64,000 bases of DNA. It comes from Zopfochytrium polystomum (Eukaryota > Chytridiomycota > Chytridiomycetes > Chytridiales > Chytridiaceae). The translations under genes were made by a program, and so were the position numbers. The stretch spans positions 246,501 through 310,500 of the forward strand of contig JAIVFJ010000053.1 of assembly GCA_025765615.1 (NCBI GenBank), in the 5' to 3' direction. Below, piece after piece: positions 12,601 to 23,259 of this stretch (the stretch's first letter is position 1; each line of letters begins with the position of its first letter). Under the pieces are notes generated by a model, which was not told the DNA's origin, searched no databases, and saw only the letters and a list, made by a program, of their open reading frames with translations.

Positions 12601-15157
12601 CTGGTAGGACCTGAATTCTCGGTCCTCGCAACTCGAACACTTTGATGTCCTCCACTTCAATCGCTATGACTCTCCACCGATATCCAAAGCACCTCCGCAA
12701 CTTTCGCCTTGCGTCCGAACCCTTGCCGGCATGTTCACAAGCGGATTGGCCGAATCTTGGGGGGCCAAACCGGGTGGCGTTGGGGAAAAACTTCGGATTG
12801 TAGATCAATACTTCTAAATACTTTCCAAAAGAGTAAAGCCAAGTCGAGTCGGACATAGGTAAAAATGGCGTCCTGGCCCCGCAGTCTTTGCATTCGCTCC
12901 ACATTACAATTGTTTGTAGCTGAAGATATGGATCAGAGTCAACTGCAATCGATTTTGGGGGTAGTCCGGCTTTCACCGTCACGACTACCTTAGCATTGTG
13001 ATGAGTATATGTGGTTACATGGCCACCCATTGGTCGTCCGCCACAGACTCCATCACGGCAAGGTGTATCCGAACGAAGGCACAGCATTATTATATATTGG
13101 CCCAAGGTGCGATCCTGGAAGTTTCCTGACTTCGAATAGTATTCAACTGTTAGAAGTTTGGACTGCTGGCAAGGTAATCCGCTAGTCGAATTCCAGAAAT
13201 AGGTATAAGAAAAAGTAAGACGCTGGTGCTTGATCATCCCCATCAGGCTGTTGTTGTTGGTGATGAAATTTTTCATCCCTGCTTTGGCGTACGCGGTTGT
13301 GTACGATGGAGGCAAAGGAAAAGGTCGATTTGAAGCACCTACTATTACTGCCAGCTTAGGATTGTCTGTCAGTGACGCAGTGCTCCCAAGTCCTGAGGAA
13401 GTCGATGCAGACGGGTCAAAAGGAGACAATAGCATGGACTCCTCGAATTTCAGCCGTTGAAGCAGATGTGGGGGGGGGAATATTACATCGGGTGATACGC
13501 TGAGTAATGTGCTTTCAAGCTGCTGAGTCAAACTTTCAAAGAACCGACGAGGTCGAGATAGCGGAACAGCGCCCTTTGCGTCACTATCTAGGTCAGGGGT
13601 CGTCGACTTTCTTCCACTTCTCTGAGAAGACGCATCCCAGCTGCTGTCGTTCTCGCCGGGTAGCCCCACCAAGGACGATCCACTTCTGCGCATCCAAGTC
13701 CAAAGCGAGTTCGCAAGGTTTCGTCCCAACATGCCTGCACTGGTACGTTTGGTTGATGGCGCTGGAGTCGGCCTCATTGGCCGACGAGGCGAAACGATAT
13801 TGAACTCATCATCCGCCACTTCAACTTCCGACAAACTTGAGGCAGAAGAATGCAACGGAAGAGTCTCCGAAGTTCCGCGTCGCAATAGTGGAGACCCAGT
13901 TGTGTGTGATCGTCGGGCCATCGGCGCGCCCCCAAACAAAGGAGTGCGGGAACTGGAAGCACTGGCTACTTCGACAACATCCACTGCTCCGTCAACTTGC
14001 GAATCACTGGGGATCTCAGGCCTCACGACAAAATGATCCTGGAACATGTGCATCTCCAGCTTCAGGTTGCAAACGCAAAAAATTATGAAGCGCATTGTGC
14101 ATTCCAAAGTAGTGGCTTCATGCTCCAAAACTCCGAACAATTTCACTGTTCCTCCCAGTTCGTCAGACTGGGCCGGATCGTAGAAAGAGTTTTCGGGACG
14201 ACCAGCGGGAGAAGAGACAACGTTGATGGTGTGGTGCAAGGCGTCAGGGCTGTTCCTATTCGAGTCGCCTCGCAAGCCTGGGGAGAGGGTATCGACAACG
14301 AAGGGAACTTCTGCTGCCACTTCCAGCGCGATGGAATAAAGGGGCGTGGCCCAGACGTCCGTCGCAAAACTGATAGTGCTGTTCTTTCGGTTTGACAAGC
14401 GATTGGTGGCGCTGATCAGCTTCGACTTTGAGGGAGGGTTGGGGAGGCTCTCTACTTCGGCGAGACATTGGTGGATCAAGGCCCGCAAGTGCTGGAGAGA
14501 ACGAGAGCCTAGGTTGTCGCGCGGAGGAGGCAATGGAGGATGTAAAGACGCTGGGTTGAAGCACGCCATCAAGCTGGCGTCAGCAGGCGAAGACAAGACA
14601 TCAGAGGATGGCACGCGAGGTGAGGATGACTGGCTCGCAGGGCTGCTGGAGCTTCGAAAAGGTGAAAGTGAAGAGATGAGGGGAAGTGCTGAGGACAAGA
14701 GAGAATATGCCATCGATGGGGAAGACGTCGCCTGCTGGATGTTGCTGCCATTTGGGGAGGGGCCGCTTCGTGCTCCTATGGCGTTGCTATTGTCATAGAA
14801 GACCGGGGAATACGAAGAAGCGTAGTTTGCTTTCCGTGACGCTGGATTGAAGGCAGAAGCTCCTCTCGTTGCTCCAGGGGACGCCGATCTAGGGGGGGCG
14901 GCTGGTGCTCCAGACGACGGGAATGTTGGAGCGTCCATATTCGACGCCGGGGCATTCAAGAACGGTGAATGGGGTTGCATAGAGGACGAGCCCACCACCC
15001 CGGGAGGCGCCGTACCCTGCCGGCGCATCAAGATAGCCGGCGATTGCTGCTCCTGCTGCCGCTGCAGGCGAGGGTCGGGGTTGCTGCTGCTATCTTCAAG
15101 TTGCGGTGGCGGCTCGACGGCGTGGGTGGTTGCTGCTTCTGCCGCCCTTGTCGCCAT
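9686..15157 (-). CDS. FAB1: FAB1/PIKfyve-type PtdIns3P 5-kinase lacking FYVE and most of the CCT domain
   Basis: Makes PtdIns(3,5)P2 on endosome/vacuole membranes in known family members. The first large exon (15157 to about 11570, about 1197 codons) starts with about 330 Ser/Pro/Gln-rich residues. It then shows the tail of the CCT-like region (MRFIIFCVCNLKLEMHMF, about residue 350) and the Cys-rich CCR domain (about 640-840; CKDCGARTPFLPMSDSTW and SFGKYLEVLIYNP). Short exons follow: SFIIVRDDEPTSIIAFTL (about 11430-11500); the kinase segment SLSRCKQWRASGGKS (about 10860); DRLVIKQL and DLKGVSDR; then MDYSLLVGVD, GIVDFVGPYTWYRKLES and DKYFLVVP. The last intron is 9760-9829; the final exon continues VVPDKW and stops at 9686-9688. 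No FYVE domain and no complete CCT domain is encoded, and I see no exon for them upstream of 15157. Kinase motifs look intact. Confidence 0.88.
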
Positions 15158-16610
15158 TCCTTATCCCCTTTCGATCTCCTTTTTCCAATTTCTTATTTCC
15201 ACACATCTCCAAACCGAACGAACGGTAAAAAAGGTAGTAAGTGGTGGGTGAAGCTGCTTCCTTTCAGATGGCCAACAAGAAAGACGTAGCCAACGTACAC
15301 GCATGGTCACTGGAGTTTGTAGGTAGGATTGCGTACTGTGGCACATTGCAATTATGGGCGGGAAACTTGTCGATTAGTCCTATCAATTAGTCTTAATTAG
15401 TGTCATGTGTGTAATGCGTCATACGTCTCATAGTAAAGGAAGAGCTCATCGAGAACCTAACAATGACCGACACCTAAAGAAACTGGAGTTTCTCATAACC
15501 GCAACAAGTGTTTTTTGGATCCAGCTTGTACCGCGTTGCGCGCATCGCGTCGCCAGCTGGCGACGTGGGAGGAGTCCAATTACAAACTGGACAAATGGCA
15601 ACTTTCGGTAACAGCAAGGAAGCTTAGTCGCCTCTGCGCCTCTGCGTACTTGCTAAATCGTATTTGCAAAAGCCTGATGGGCATCGGGTAAAAGAAAAAC
15701 ACTAACAGGGATTTGAACCCACCTTACTCCCTTACGTATCCGAAAACGCAAGCAGCTATCCGGGCCATTGAAATGACCGACCCGCCAGCACCCCAGTCGT
15801 ACGGAGGGGTCCCTTTAAACTCGGTCGGCATCTGCTCGTTTTGCGGGTCTTTGGGGTAAGCAGCTTGCAGGAAGTCTTGCGGAGAGGGTCGAAGTTTTTG
15901 GTGATGGAACTTTCCCAAATGTGTAAAAGGTCAAACACGACACCTACGCGGCCAACATCAAGGTCAACAAATCCTCAGAGCCAAAAGCAAACGCAGATAG
16001 TCGTGAAATCTGCCGCGGCCGCTGGGCCACTGCCATCAAGCGCGATGGCGTGCCCTCAATTTATCCGATCGGTGTGGGTGGCGCGGCGGCGGAGGTGGTC
16101 GGCAGCAGCAATTGTGACTGCAAGGTTACTATTGGTTCGCGCGCTAAGGTAGATATGCACACTCGTTCGGTGTTTAAGTAAATCATTATTGCCCAACTAT
16201 TCTCCACTGCACGAAAGTGTTTTTTAACAAAGCAATGGTAAAGGAAACGAGGAGAAGGGAGGGGTGGAGCGAACGGGGTGGCGAGGGGAGGGATAATTGA
16301 CCGCCAGGCTGACCATTTGTATGCAGAAGCCAAAGGTAGGACTGCGCAGCAGCAAGGTGGAACAATGCAGGAGGACGAAAAAAAACGGCTCCTTTCTAGT
16401 TGAGTGCGACATCTTCCAAAGAACAACATTACATGGATGTCCTCCGCCGACTTCTAACCGCTCGTATAGTTGTCGCAGAGACATGCAGGGCGCGTAGGTA
16501 GATTGGGAAAAGGGGAGGGGAATTGCTGCAAACCGCGATTCAACAACTGATATGCCTTTTCTCTCAAGCCTTGCACAAGACAAACGAAAGGAGAACATCA
16601 TCAGCGATCT
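15158..16610. other. Intergenic region, no supported gene
   Basis: Lies between the FAB1 start and the epsilon-tubulin stop, both on the minus strand. Short open stretches exist on both strands: minus 15724-15918, containing QMPTEFKGTPPYDWGAGG, and an ATG-less plus frame of about 80 codons ending near 16180. None matches a family I know. A tRNA-like box B at 15710 is discussed under rejected items. Confidence 0.3.
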
Positions 16611-18609
16611 TTATTCATGGACAGCATCATATTCCTCTATTACTCGGTCCAACCTTTCTCTGGCATCCACAAAATCGCCAATCTCCATATTATCCAGATA
16701 GTGATGCAGATTGGCCTGTCAACACTTTGTTAGATGAAGCAATACAATTTGTTTTTGAAGATAATAACCTTGCGCTTGTAAAGCTTACTAAACCGCTGGC
16801 GAACGCTTTGGAGTGTTTGGGTGACTGAGGTGGAGTTCGATAGGCTGAGGACGGAATTGTTCTGAAACAAATTACGAAAGGCGACGTTCGCTTTGCGCAA
16901 GGTGATTCAGTTACCATTGTGGCTGGCGGCATGGCGCAGAGTCCAGTCTTCCAAGCCTGCTTGTTCCAGCTTGCGAAACGCAATGAACGCTGCAAGCTTC
17001 GAAAGAATTTTACAAGTGAACCTTAAATGAATCAAATCTACCGATCAATGTTTCGCCGCACGTCTGAAATTCCTATATCTGGCCCACGAATTGCAAGGGC
17101 ACACGCCAGAAATCTGGTCGCTGTTGCGTCAACGGTGGTGTTTAAAGGGTGCTATGATGCTTACATCCCCGTCTTTACGTCTGCTTTCACGAGGGTGTTC
17201 TCATTTGCAAAGGAATCCGAAAAAATCTGGTCGAACCTGGAGAACTGAATTCACAAGGAGTTCTTGTGGAACGAAAATATCAACTTTCTTAAACCTTTTC
17301 CCTGCCACCGCCAGGCCGGCTGAATTACCCGTCTCCACAATTGGACTCATTCCACCGACGATGAATCTACACGCTGGAAATGGCACTAAGTTGGTCACCA
17401 CGTCTCCAATGTCAATATTCATCGTTCCTTCAAAGCGCATGGAGGCAGTGACGTTCGCGAGCAGATTGGCTACAATGTTGTTCATTGAGTTGAAAGCAGA
17501 GAATTGGGTGCATCCAGGATTGCTAATCAGAGAAGAGCTGGGCAGGCGAGAGTGAGAAAAGCCTTTGGATTGAAGCGCTGCTTTAGAAATTGTGTCGAGA
17601 AGTGCGTCGTTCGCGATTGGAAGTATGCAATCGGCGGCGGATATAAGCTTATGTAGTGATAGAATGCTAGTGAACAGCAAAACAGTCGGTTTAGTTATGA
17701 CAATCTCAGACAGACCAACCTACGCATTATACGGTGAAGTCACAACATCTTCTGCGCCCCTAGTACTTGGACACAAAACTGTGGAGAACCGGTACGCTTC
17801 TGGGTAAATCTCCTCTAATGACTCAACGAGGCGCGCACCAAAGCCAGAGCCTGTCCCACCTCCGAGTGAGTGCAACATAAAGAAAGTTTGAAGAGCATCG
17901 CATGCTTCCACTTCGCGACGAATGGATTCAATTACTACTGATAAGTATTCCGAGCCGTAGACATGATACCCGACTGAGAAGTTGTTGCCGCTGCCTGAAG
18001 ATGTGGGGTGCATGCTTTGATGTGTGTCGAATAAGGAGCCAAGCGGAGAGCGTTCTATTTGTGAAAGAACGTTTGGTTCCATATCCACCATGACTGCCTG
18101 CACTTCAGACTGTTCGTTACAGTGAGCGTAGCGTCCCGCAAGCCTTACCCGTGCTTTTAACTCATATATCGGTTTGATCTCGTTGGCGCCCCATTCCGCA
18201 CTCAAACTAGGCCCCTTTAGAGGATCGAAGAGTGACGCACTGTACAGACCTCCTATCCGCGTTTCGAAAAAATGATGTCATGGACGGGTCGTAATGGGCC
18301 CTGTCCGCCTTCTTTCCATAGGTAGTGGTCCTTTGATGCTTGAGATGCTCCTGAAGAACGAGGTCCCAGAAACGCGCGCCGATCTGTTTGGAAAGGTGGT
18401 TGGTATCCGTTGCCGCTTGGTGCAGGAGCAGCGAATCCAATTAGGAAGACCTGATTACCGCATTGGCCGACTGCGAAAAGTCGATCAGTGTGAACGAGGA
18501 AGCGTCTTGGTTGGGAGATCCCCACTAACCCTCCCACTATACTCCACAATTGCGACCCACCTTGAATCACGATGGCTTCGGGGACACGAGCGGACGACCC
18601 AATTCCCAT
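16611..18609 (-). CDS. TUBE1: Epsilon-tubulin, spliced
   Basis: Epsilon-tubulin acts in centriole triplet/basal-body structure and is kept only where centrioles are built. Exon 1 is 18561-18609 (MGIGSSARVPEAIVIQ); a GT...CGCAG intron leads to VGQCGNQ, and a further intron to IGARFWDLVLQEH. Next come YDPSMTSFFRN, the block SGSGNNFSVGYHVYGSEY, the GTP-binding loop LGGGTGSGFGARL, and DVVTSPYN, whose EDV-type insertion is typical of epsilon rather than alpha, beta or gamma. The C-terminus runs through LRFASWNKQAWKTGLC, LYKRK and, across the last intron, ANLHHYLDNMEIGDFVD, stopping at 16611-16613. At least seven introns are needed, all with plausible signals. Length is close to that of animal epsilon-tubulins. 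Confidence 0.9.
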
Positions 18610-18920
18610 TTGCCCAACAAGAAGACACACCGCACAACCACCAGCCAAGTCCCAAGCCTCTCTGGTTGACAAGGAAGGCCGCCCCTTCCCCAACAAAGCA
18701 CCAATGAGACAGCTTTTTGACTCGATCACACGAATGGTACTGTTGGCGGGCAAGGAGATTTTGGGTGCTGACATAACAAGCGTCAAAGCGGAGATATTCC
18801 AATAATAATGCGCTTCTCGTTGATTGCTTGAAATTGGACGCGAAGCATTTTGGAACTCTCAGTTCTGCGGTCTCGGGAAATTACTGGCAAAGAACTTATT
18901 TTATTTGCTCTACCTTACAC

Positions 18921-21900
18921 TCAGCTGCAAATGAGACGGGTTACCAGGTATATGGAGGATCCCAAAAAGCGGATGGCAGAGAGACCGAGGACAGAATAGA
19001 AAATGAACTGGTTATGGACAAGCGCCGTTGTTAGCGATAACGATTGACTTCCAGGACGAAAAAGCATTTTCCCACCTTCAGGTAAGGGTTGATGCTCCCA
19101 TCTACCGAAACACCAATAGATTTGTAAATCCAACCAGACATTGTGTCGTTCGTGAGCACCAAAATCAGAACCATATTGGAGAATAACCAGCTGAGAATGA
19201 GATTCGTCCTGAACCCCTTGAAATAATCCTGTTGTTTCGTTGCGGCGTCACGTTTGCCCTTTGATCCATTGGCATCATCAACTTGAATCGTCGTGACCTG
19301 CTTGAGAAACTTGTCGTAGTTTCGGTTTGAGTCCGCGCTTCCCACCGCGGAATGCACATCGATTTCGACCATGTACTTGCCGTCCTTGTCCTTGGAGGCT
19401 TTGACCGCACCGAGGGAAACCGGTGCAGTGTTATCACCCTTCGTTCCCCACGAAACGTCGTGTAGATTGCAAACTTGCTCCGTGGGGAGTTTTGGAAGTT
19501 TGGACGGTCAGCAAAGGAAATGCAGCGTCCCTCTAGGGGTGTTTCGCTATACTTACAAGCGTAAACCATCAAAATGTTGACGTAAGATGGAAGGAGAAGC
19601 AGATACTGCAAAAAGCAAGTGAACATGTGCCAGGGCTCAAAGTGGAGCAAGGATGACAGCATGTAGAGACCGTAAGTGGATAGCAGCGAGACAAACATAT
19701 CGCGGACTATAGAGTTTGAGGTCAGTGTCGACCATAGATTTCCGAACGACAGAGTATTTGACTGAATGACGATCGCAATATCGAAGCTACTGATGTAGAG
19801 CATTACTGCCATTATAAGAGCGAATAAAACCATGCAGAGGGTGTACATAAACTGAAGGAGGTTCTGTGAGCAGCTGTAGGCGCCACAAGTGCACGTACCT
19901 TTGATCCCTGAGGGCGATTACCAAGGCTGCAAATAAATGTGATGACGATGGACGTTATATAACCCTGTTGAGGAGAAGAATAAGCGGTGAACGAATCTTT
20001 CCATTCAGGGGACTTGCTCACCCAGCATAGCGCCGCAAATATCCAATCTGGACGGGGGCCCAACGGCTTAAACTTTGTGACTGAAGTTGCATTTACGCCT
20101 TGAGAATCGCTACTGAGAGGATTCTTCAGCAGAAAGTAGAAGGTCAGGTAGAAATTGCCCTATGGTCGAAGAAGACCGGTCACCCATCAAATGGCATCAA
20201 TTTTTCGATTTTCCACTTACGATTTGAAACCACGTAAACATCATGTTCACAAAGTTATATAGAAATTCCAAAATCAGCAGCAACTTTCTTGGTATGGAAT
20301 GGCCAGAGCGGAAGATGAAATACCAGTGGGAAAACGCGTGGAAGCTTGCAAAGAACGAGCCGTTTAGCCACCGCCGCCTCTGGGAAATAAACTCGGGCAC
20401 AGAGCTGGGTACATCTGTTTCGGCCTTTGCAGCTTTCACATAGCGCAAGAGCCATGCCTGGCCAACTTTCGTTACAAGCTCGAAACAGAGGATGCGATCT
20501 TCGGCCTTCATGAGCATGCGATGAGCACATTATAATAAATAAACAAGAACGTCATTCAACTTACGAGATACATATTTGCGGCAAAAATATTTCCACCGCC
20601 TTCCATCGTCTCTCCTTTGAAATATTGCTGCAGTGGCATGCCTTGTATCGCAGAGTACTTGTACGCAGAAAACGCGCCAGGAAGAACGGAGATGTACCCC
20701 AGAACAGATTCCAAGGGCTTGTCGAGAATATTGGACATCTTGTACTCAAAATTTTGGGCTGCCACAAGGGGATTGTACAGCTTGCTGCAACCTGGGCCGA
20801 GCTCAGCGTAAATCTCACCGCATGCACCACCAACGGATGGATCTCGGTCAAAGACCTTCCAAAGGTGATACAGTGAACTTGTGCTCGGCTTAGTTCCCAC
20901 GTCTATTAGAACGCAAACATTTGGTCGCAGAACTTGGCCGAAAGCGTTGAAGAACCAGCGATGGGAGTTTATCTGTTCCCATAAAGAAATTGCGATGAAT
21001 TGACGAGCAAGTCAGTATTTTCCGACAGTACTTGTGCAAGTTACTGAAAACTCACCTTTTTTGCGTTCTTCTCCTTCAGGCAAAAGAGAATTTGGACGGG
21101 AACCAAACCATTTTCATGGCCTTTCACTTCCATTTCAGGGGAGACACACACTTGAGCGGTGTATTCGAAGATATGAGCCGTAACTTTCGCATCGTTCACC
21201 TTCTCTCTCATCAATTCTTCCTGGTACACTCCCATAACACCGAGCACCGCAAGGACTCGTGGGCTAATTTTTGCTCGGCCATCGGACACGATGCATATGA
21301 CTGCTTTTTTCCATCCACTTTCCGCCCAAGTGGAAGACCTGCGACGGTTGCAAAGATATGCAATATTTTTCATTACAGCGGTCATGGTCTTGCAAAAGAG
21401 AAACTCGTCCTCGTTGTACCTATTTTTTGCAATTCAGATTTTGATTGGTTTGGTTGCAGAAGTGACAAAACGGCAAACCAGCATTGATGCTCCCTTACAT
21501 GGTCACCACAACAAAGAGTTCAGTTGGCCGCGAATACTCCACCTGGCGGAGGGAGTACTTCGCGACGGCAAAATCGTCTGGATCGACGGTGCAGGCAGTA
21601 TATCGTAAGTGGGTAAATTCCTTGGAGTCGAGATATTTGCAGCGATGTAGCAGTCTCTCAGGGGCTGGTACTTCGAGAACAAGGTGACCGGTATCGGCAG
21701 TGGCGGTGAGGGCAGTGTCGAAGCTTTTGGTGGACGAAACCCGCCTTCGTAGTGGTGCTCGACCTTCTTGGGTAGGCTCTTCCAAGAGGGGAAGCTGATA
21801 ATTACGCGATGAATGCCCCAAAGCAGTGTCTGCGGGTGTTTCGCTGGGCGGCTGGTGAGCAGGACCATTACTGCCAATCATCTGATGAAAACAAAGAAAA

Positions 21901-22576
21901 AAGAGATAAATACGTCAGCTTCGCTGGAAACGAGGACATACAAATGTTTAAAAGCGAACTGGATATAGTCCACAAAGCAAAATGCACATACGTAAGCAGA
22001 CTGCCGAGATTGATGCGTCATTGCAAAGTTGTTCGGCGCACCATGCATATATGGGAACGACACGGTTCCCGGTTCAACCGCAGGAGTTATTGGCGGCAGA
22101 GGATTCGACATTGTGTAGTCACGCGATGCTCGAACTGACTCCATTTTGGGTGGGCCGCCATGTGAAAAGCGTCGCAATGAGCGAGGTGTACCTTTAGGAG
22201 TGTTAGACGAGTCCATGTCGATGCTCTGAAGGTCGGCCAGACTGCTATTGGAATGCGACTGGCGCTTGGCGTGGTGGCTCTCTGTGTGGTTTTCGTTGTG
22301 TTGCTGCATTGTACGATGTGTGTGATGCTCTCCTCGTTCAATAAGAGAAGAGGGGACCGAAGAATGGGGAGTCGTAGCCTGGGGAACGCGCGGTCTTTGG
22401 TGGTGGGGAAACGCCGCCGAGGTGCGTCGCTGGGGGGAGTCAGGGGGGGACGAAAACTGGCAAGAATCACGAAAGTCGCAGAGGGGGGCGGAAACCGACG
22501 GGCAGACACAACAGAGAAGGTTGTTCTGGAGTCCCGACCCGAACCAACCAAATGGCTCCTGTTGTGGATCGATCAC
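18921..22576 (-). CDS. Chitin synthase, division 1 (class I-III type), spliced
   Basis: Membrane glycosyltransferase that polymerises UDP-GlcNAc into cell-wall chitin. From the N-terminus: a Ser/His/Pro-rich tail; the Chs N-terminal block [12 protein letters not shown] and [14 protein letters not shown] (about 21560-21640); [20 protein letters not shown] (about 21280); then [46 protein letters not shown], the [10 protein letters not shown] catalytic block (about 20490) and [14 protein letters not shown] (about 20380). Several membrane helices follow. The last intron lies between NPYLK and [16 protein letters not shown]; the stop is at 18921-18923. The start at 22576 is the most upstream ATG in the first exon frame; a later Met is possible. 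The short N-terminus and lack of a myosin motor exclude classes V and VII. Confidence 0.9.
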
Positions 22577-23259
22577 ATGACGTTAAACCAAAACGGCCGC
22601 CACACACACATCACGTGGACACCCCCGACAACACAACAAACAAAAACAAAAACCGACGCGCCGCCACCCAGCAAGAGCCACGACGGCGACGACGAGGACC
22701 GCTGCTTTGGCGTGATCGCAGACGCAACGACAACGAACAACGTACGATCCACGACGTAGCGTGGCGCCCTGTCCAGTCCCTTGAGCGCGCTGAGCATTCG
22801 GCGAGCTCCGTTTTGCTTCGCTCCGCGCTGCTGACAGTTGCCGTGCCATCAGAGGCTTACTACAAAGACGACAGCAGCGATCATGATGGAGTCGTCGTCT
22901 TCCTCTAGCTTCAATGATGGTCTGGTGCAACTTTTTTTTTGACTGCAGCCTTTGTACCTGATTTTTCTCGTTCTGCATCTCTCCACCTCGCCCATCCCGC
23001 CTCTCGCCTTTTCTTCTAAAACAGGGCATCTGCAGTTCCGCACGGAGCGGGAAGTCGTATTCAGCGCAATTCGAAGGGTCGGCGATGGTAGTGGTGGCGG
23101 CGGCGGCGGTGGGGAGGGGAAGGTTTTGATCTTTGACTCAACGGGCTCGTGGAGAGTCGACAGTTGAGTGTTTTGTCTCTTTCCCTGTCTCCCAAAAGAA
23201 TGTTCCCAGCCTGAAACACTCTTTCGTGTTGGGACTCGCCAGGCTATCACGATCCATTC
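22577..23259. promoter_or_regulatory. Divergent 5' region of chitin synthase and SAC gene
   Basis: Separates the chitin synthase start (-) from the first clear SAC exon (+). It includes a G-rich GGC repeat (about 23088-23118) and may contain an upstream SAC exon: the plus frame around 23035-23160 (GKVLIFDSTGSW) resembles the start of SAC domains, but I could not find a splice join that keeps the frame. Confidence 0.35.

Noticed and set aside
12000..15251. Several plus-strand open frames of 75-150 codons
   Set aside because: They lie opposite the FAB1 exon whose CCR domain is unmistakable, so they are shadows.
15705..15780. tRNA-like sequence on the minus strand with box B GGTTCAAATCC, a GCCCGGATAGCT start and a following T run
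   Set aside because: Acceptor and T stems do not pair, total length is 67 nt and no normal anticodon loop forms. At most a decayed tRNA-Lys-like piece.
15724..16180. Short minus frame with KGTPPYDWGAGG and an ATG-less plus frame of about 80 codons
   Set aside because: No recognised family, no consistent splice joins and overlap of the two strands. Not enough to call a gene.
22952..23167. Upstream exon of the SAC gene (GKVLIFDSTGSW)
   Set aside because: Suggestive, but I found no splice join to 23260 that keeps the frame, so it is only mentioned as a possibility.
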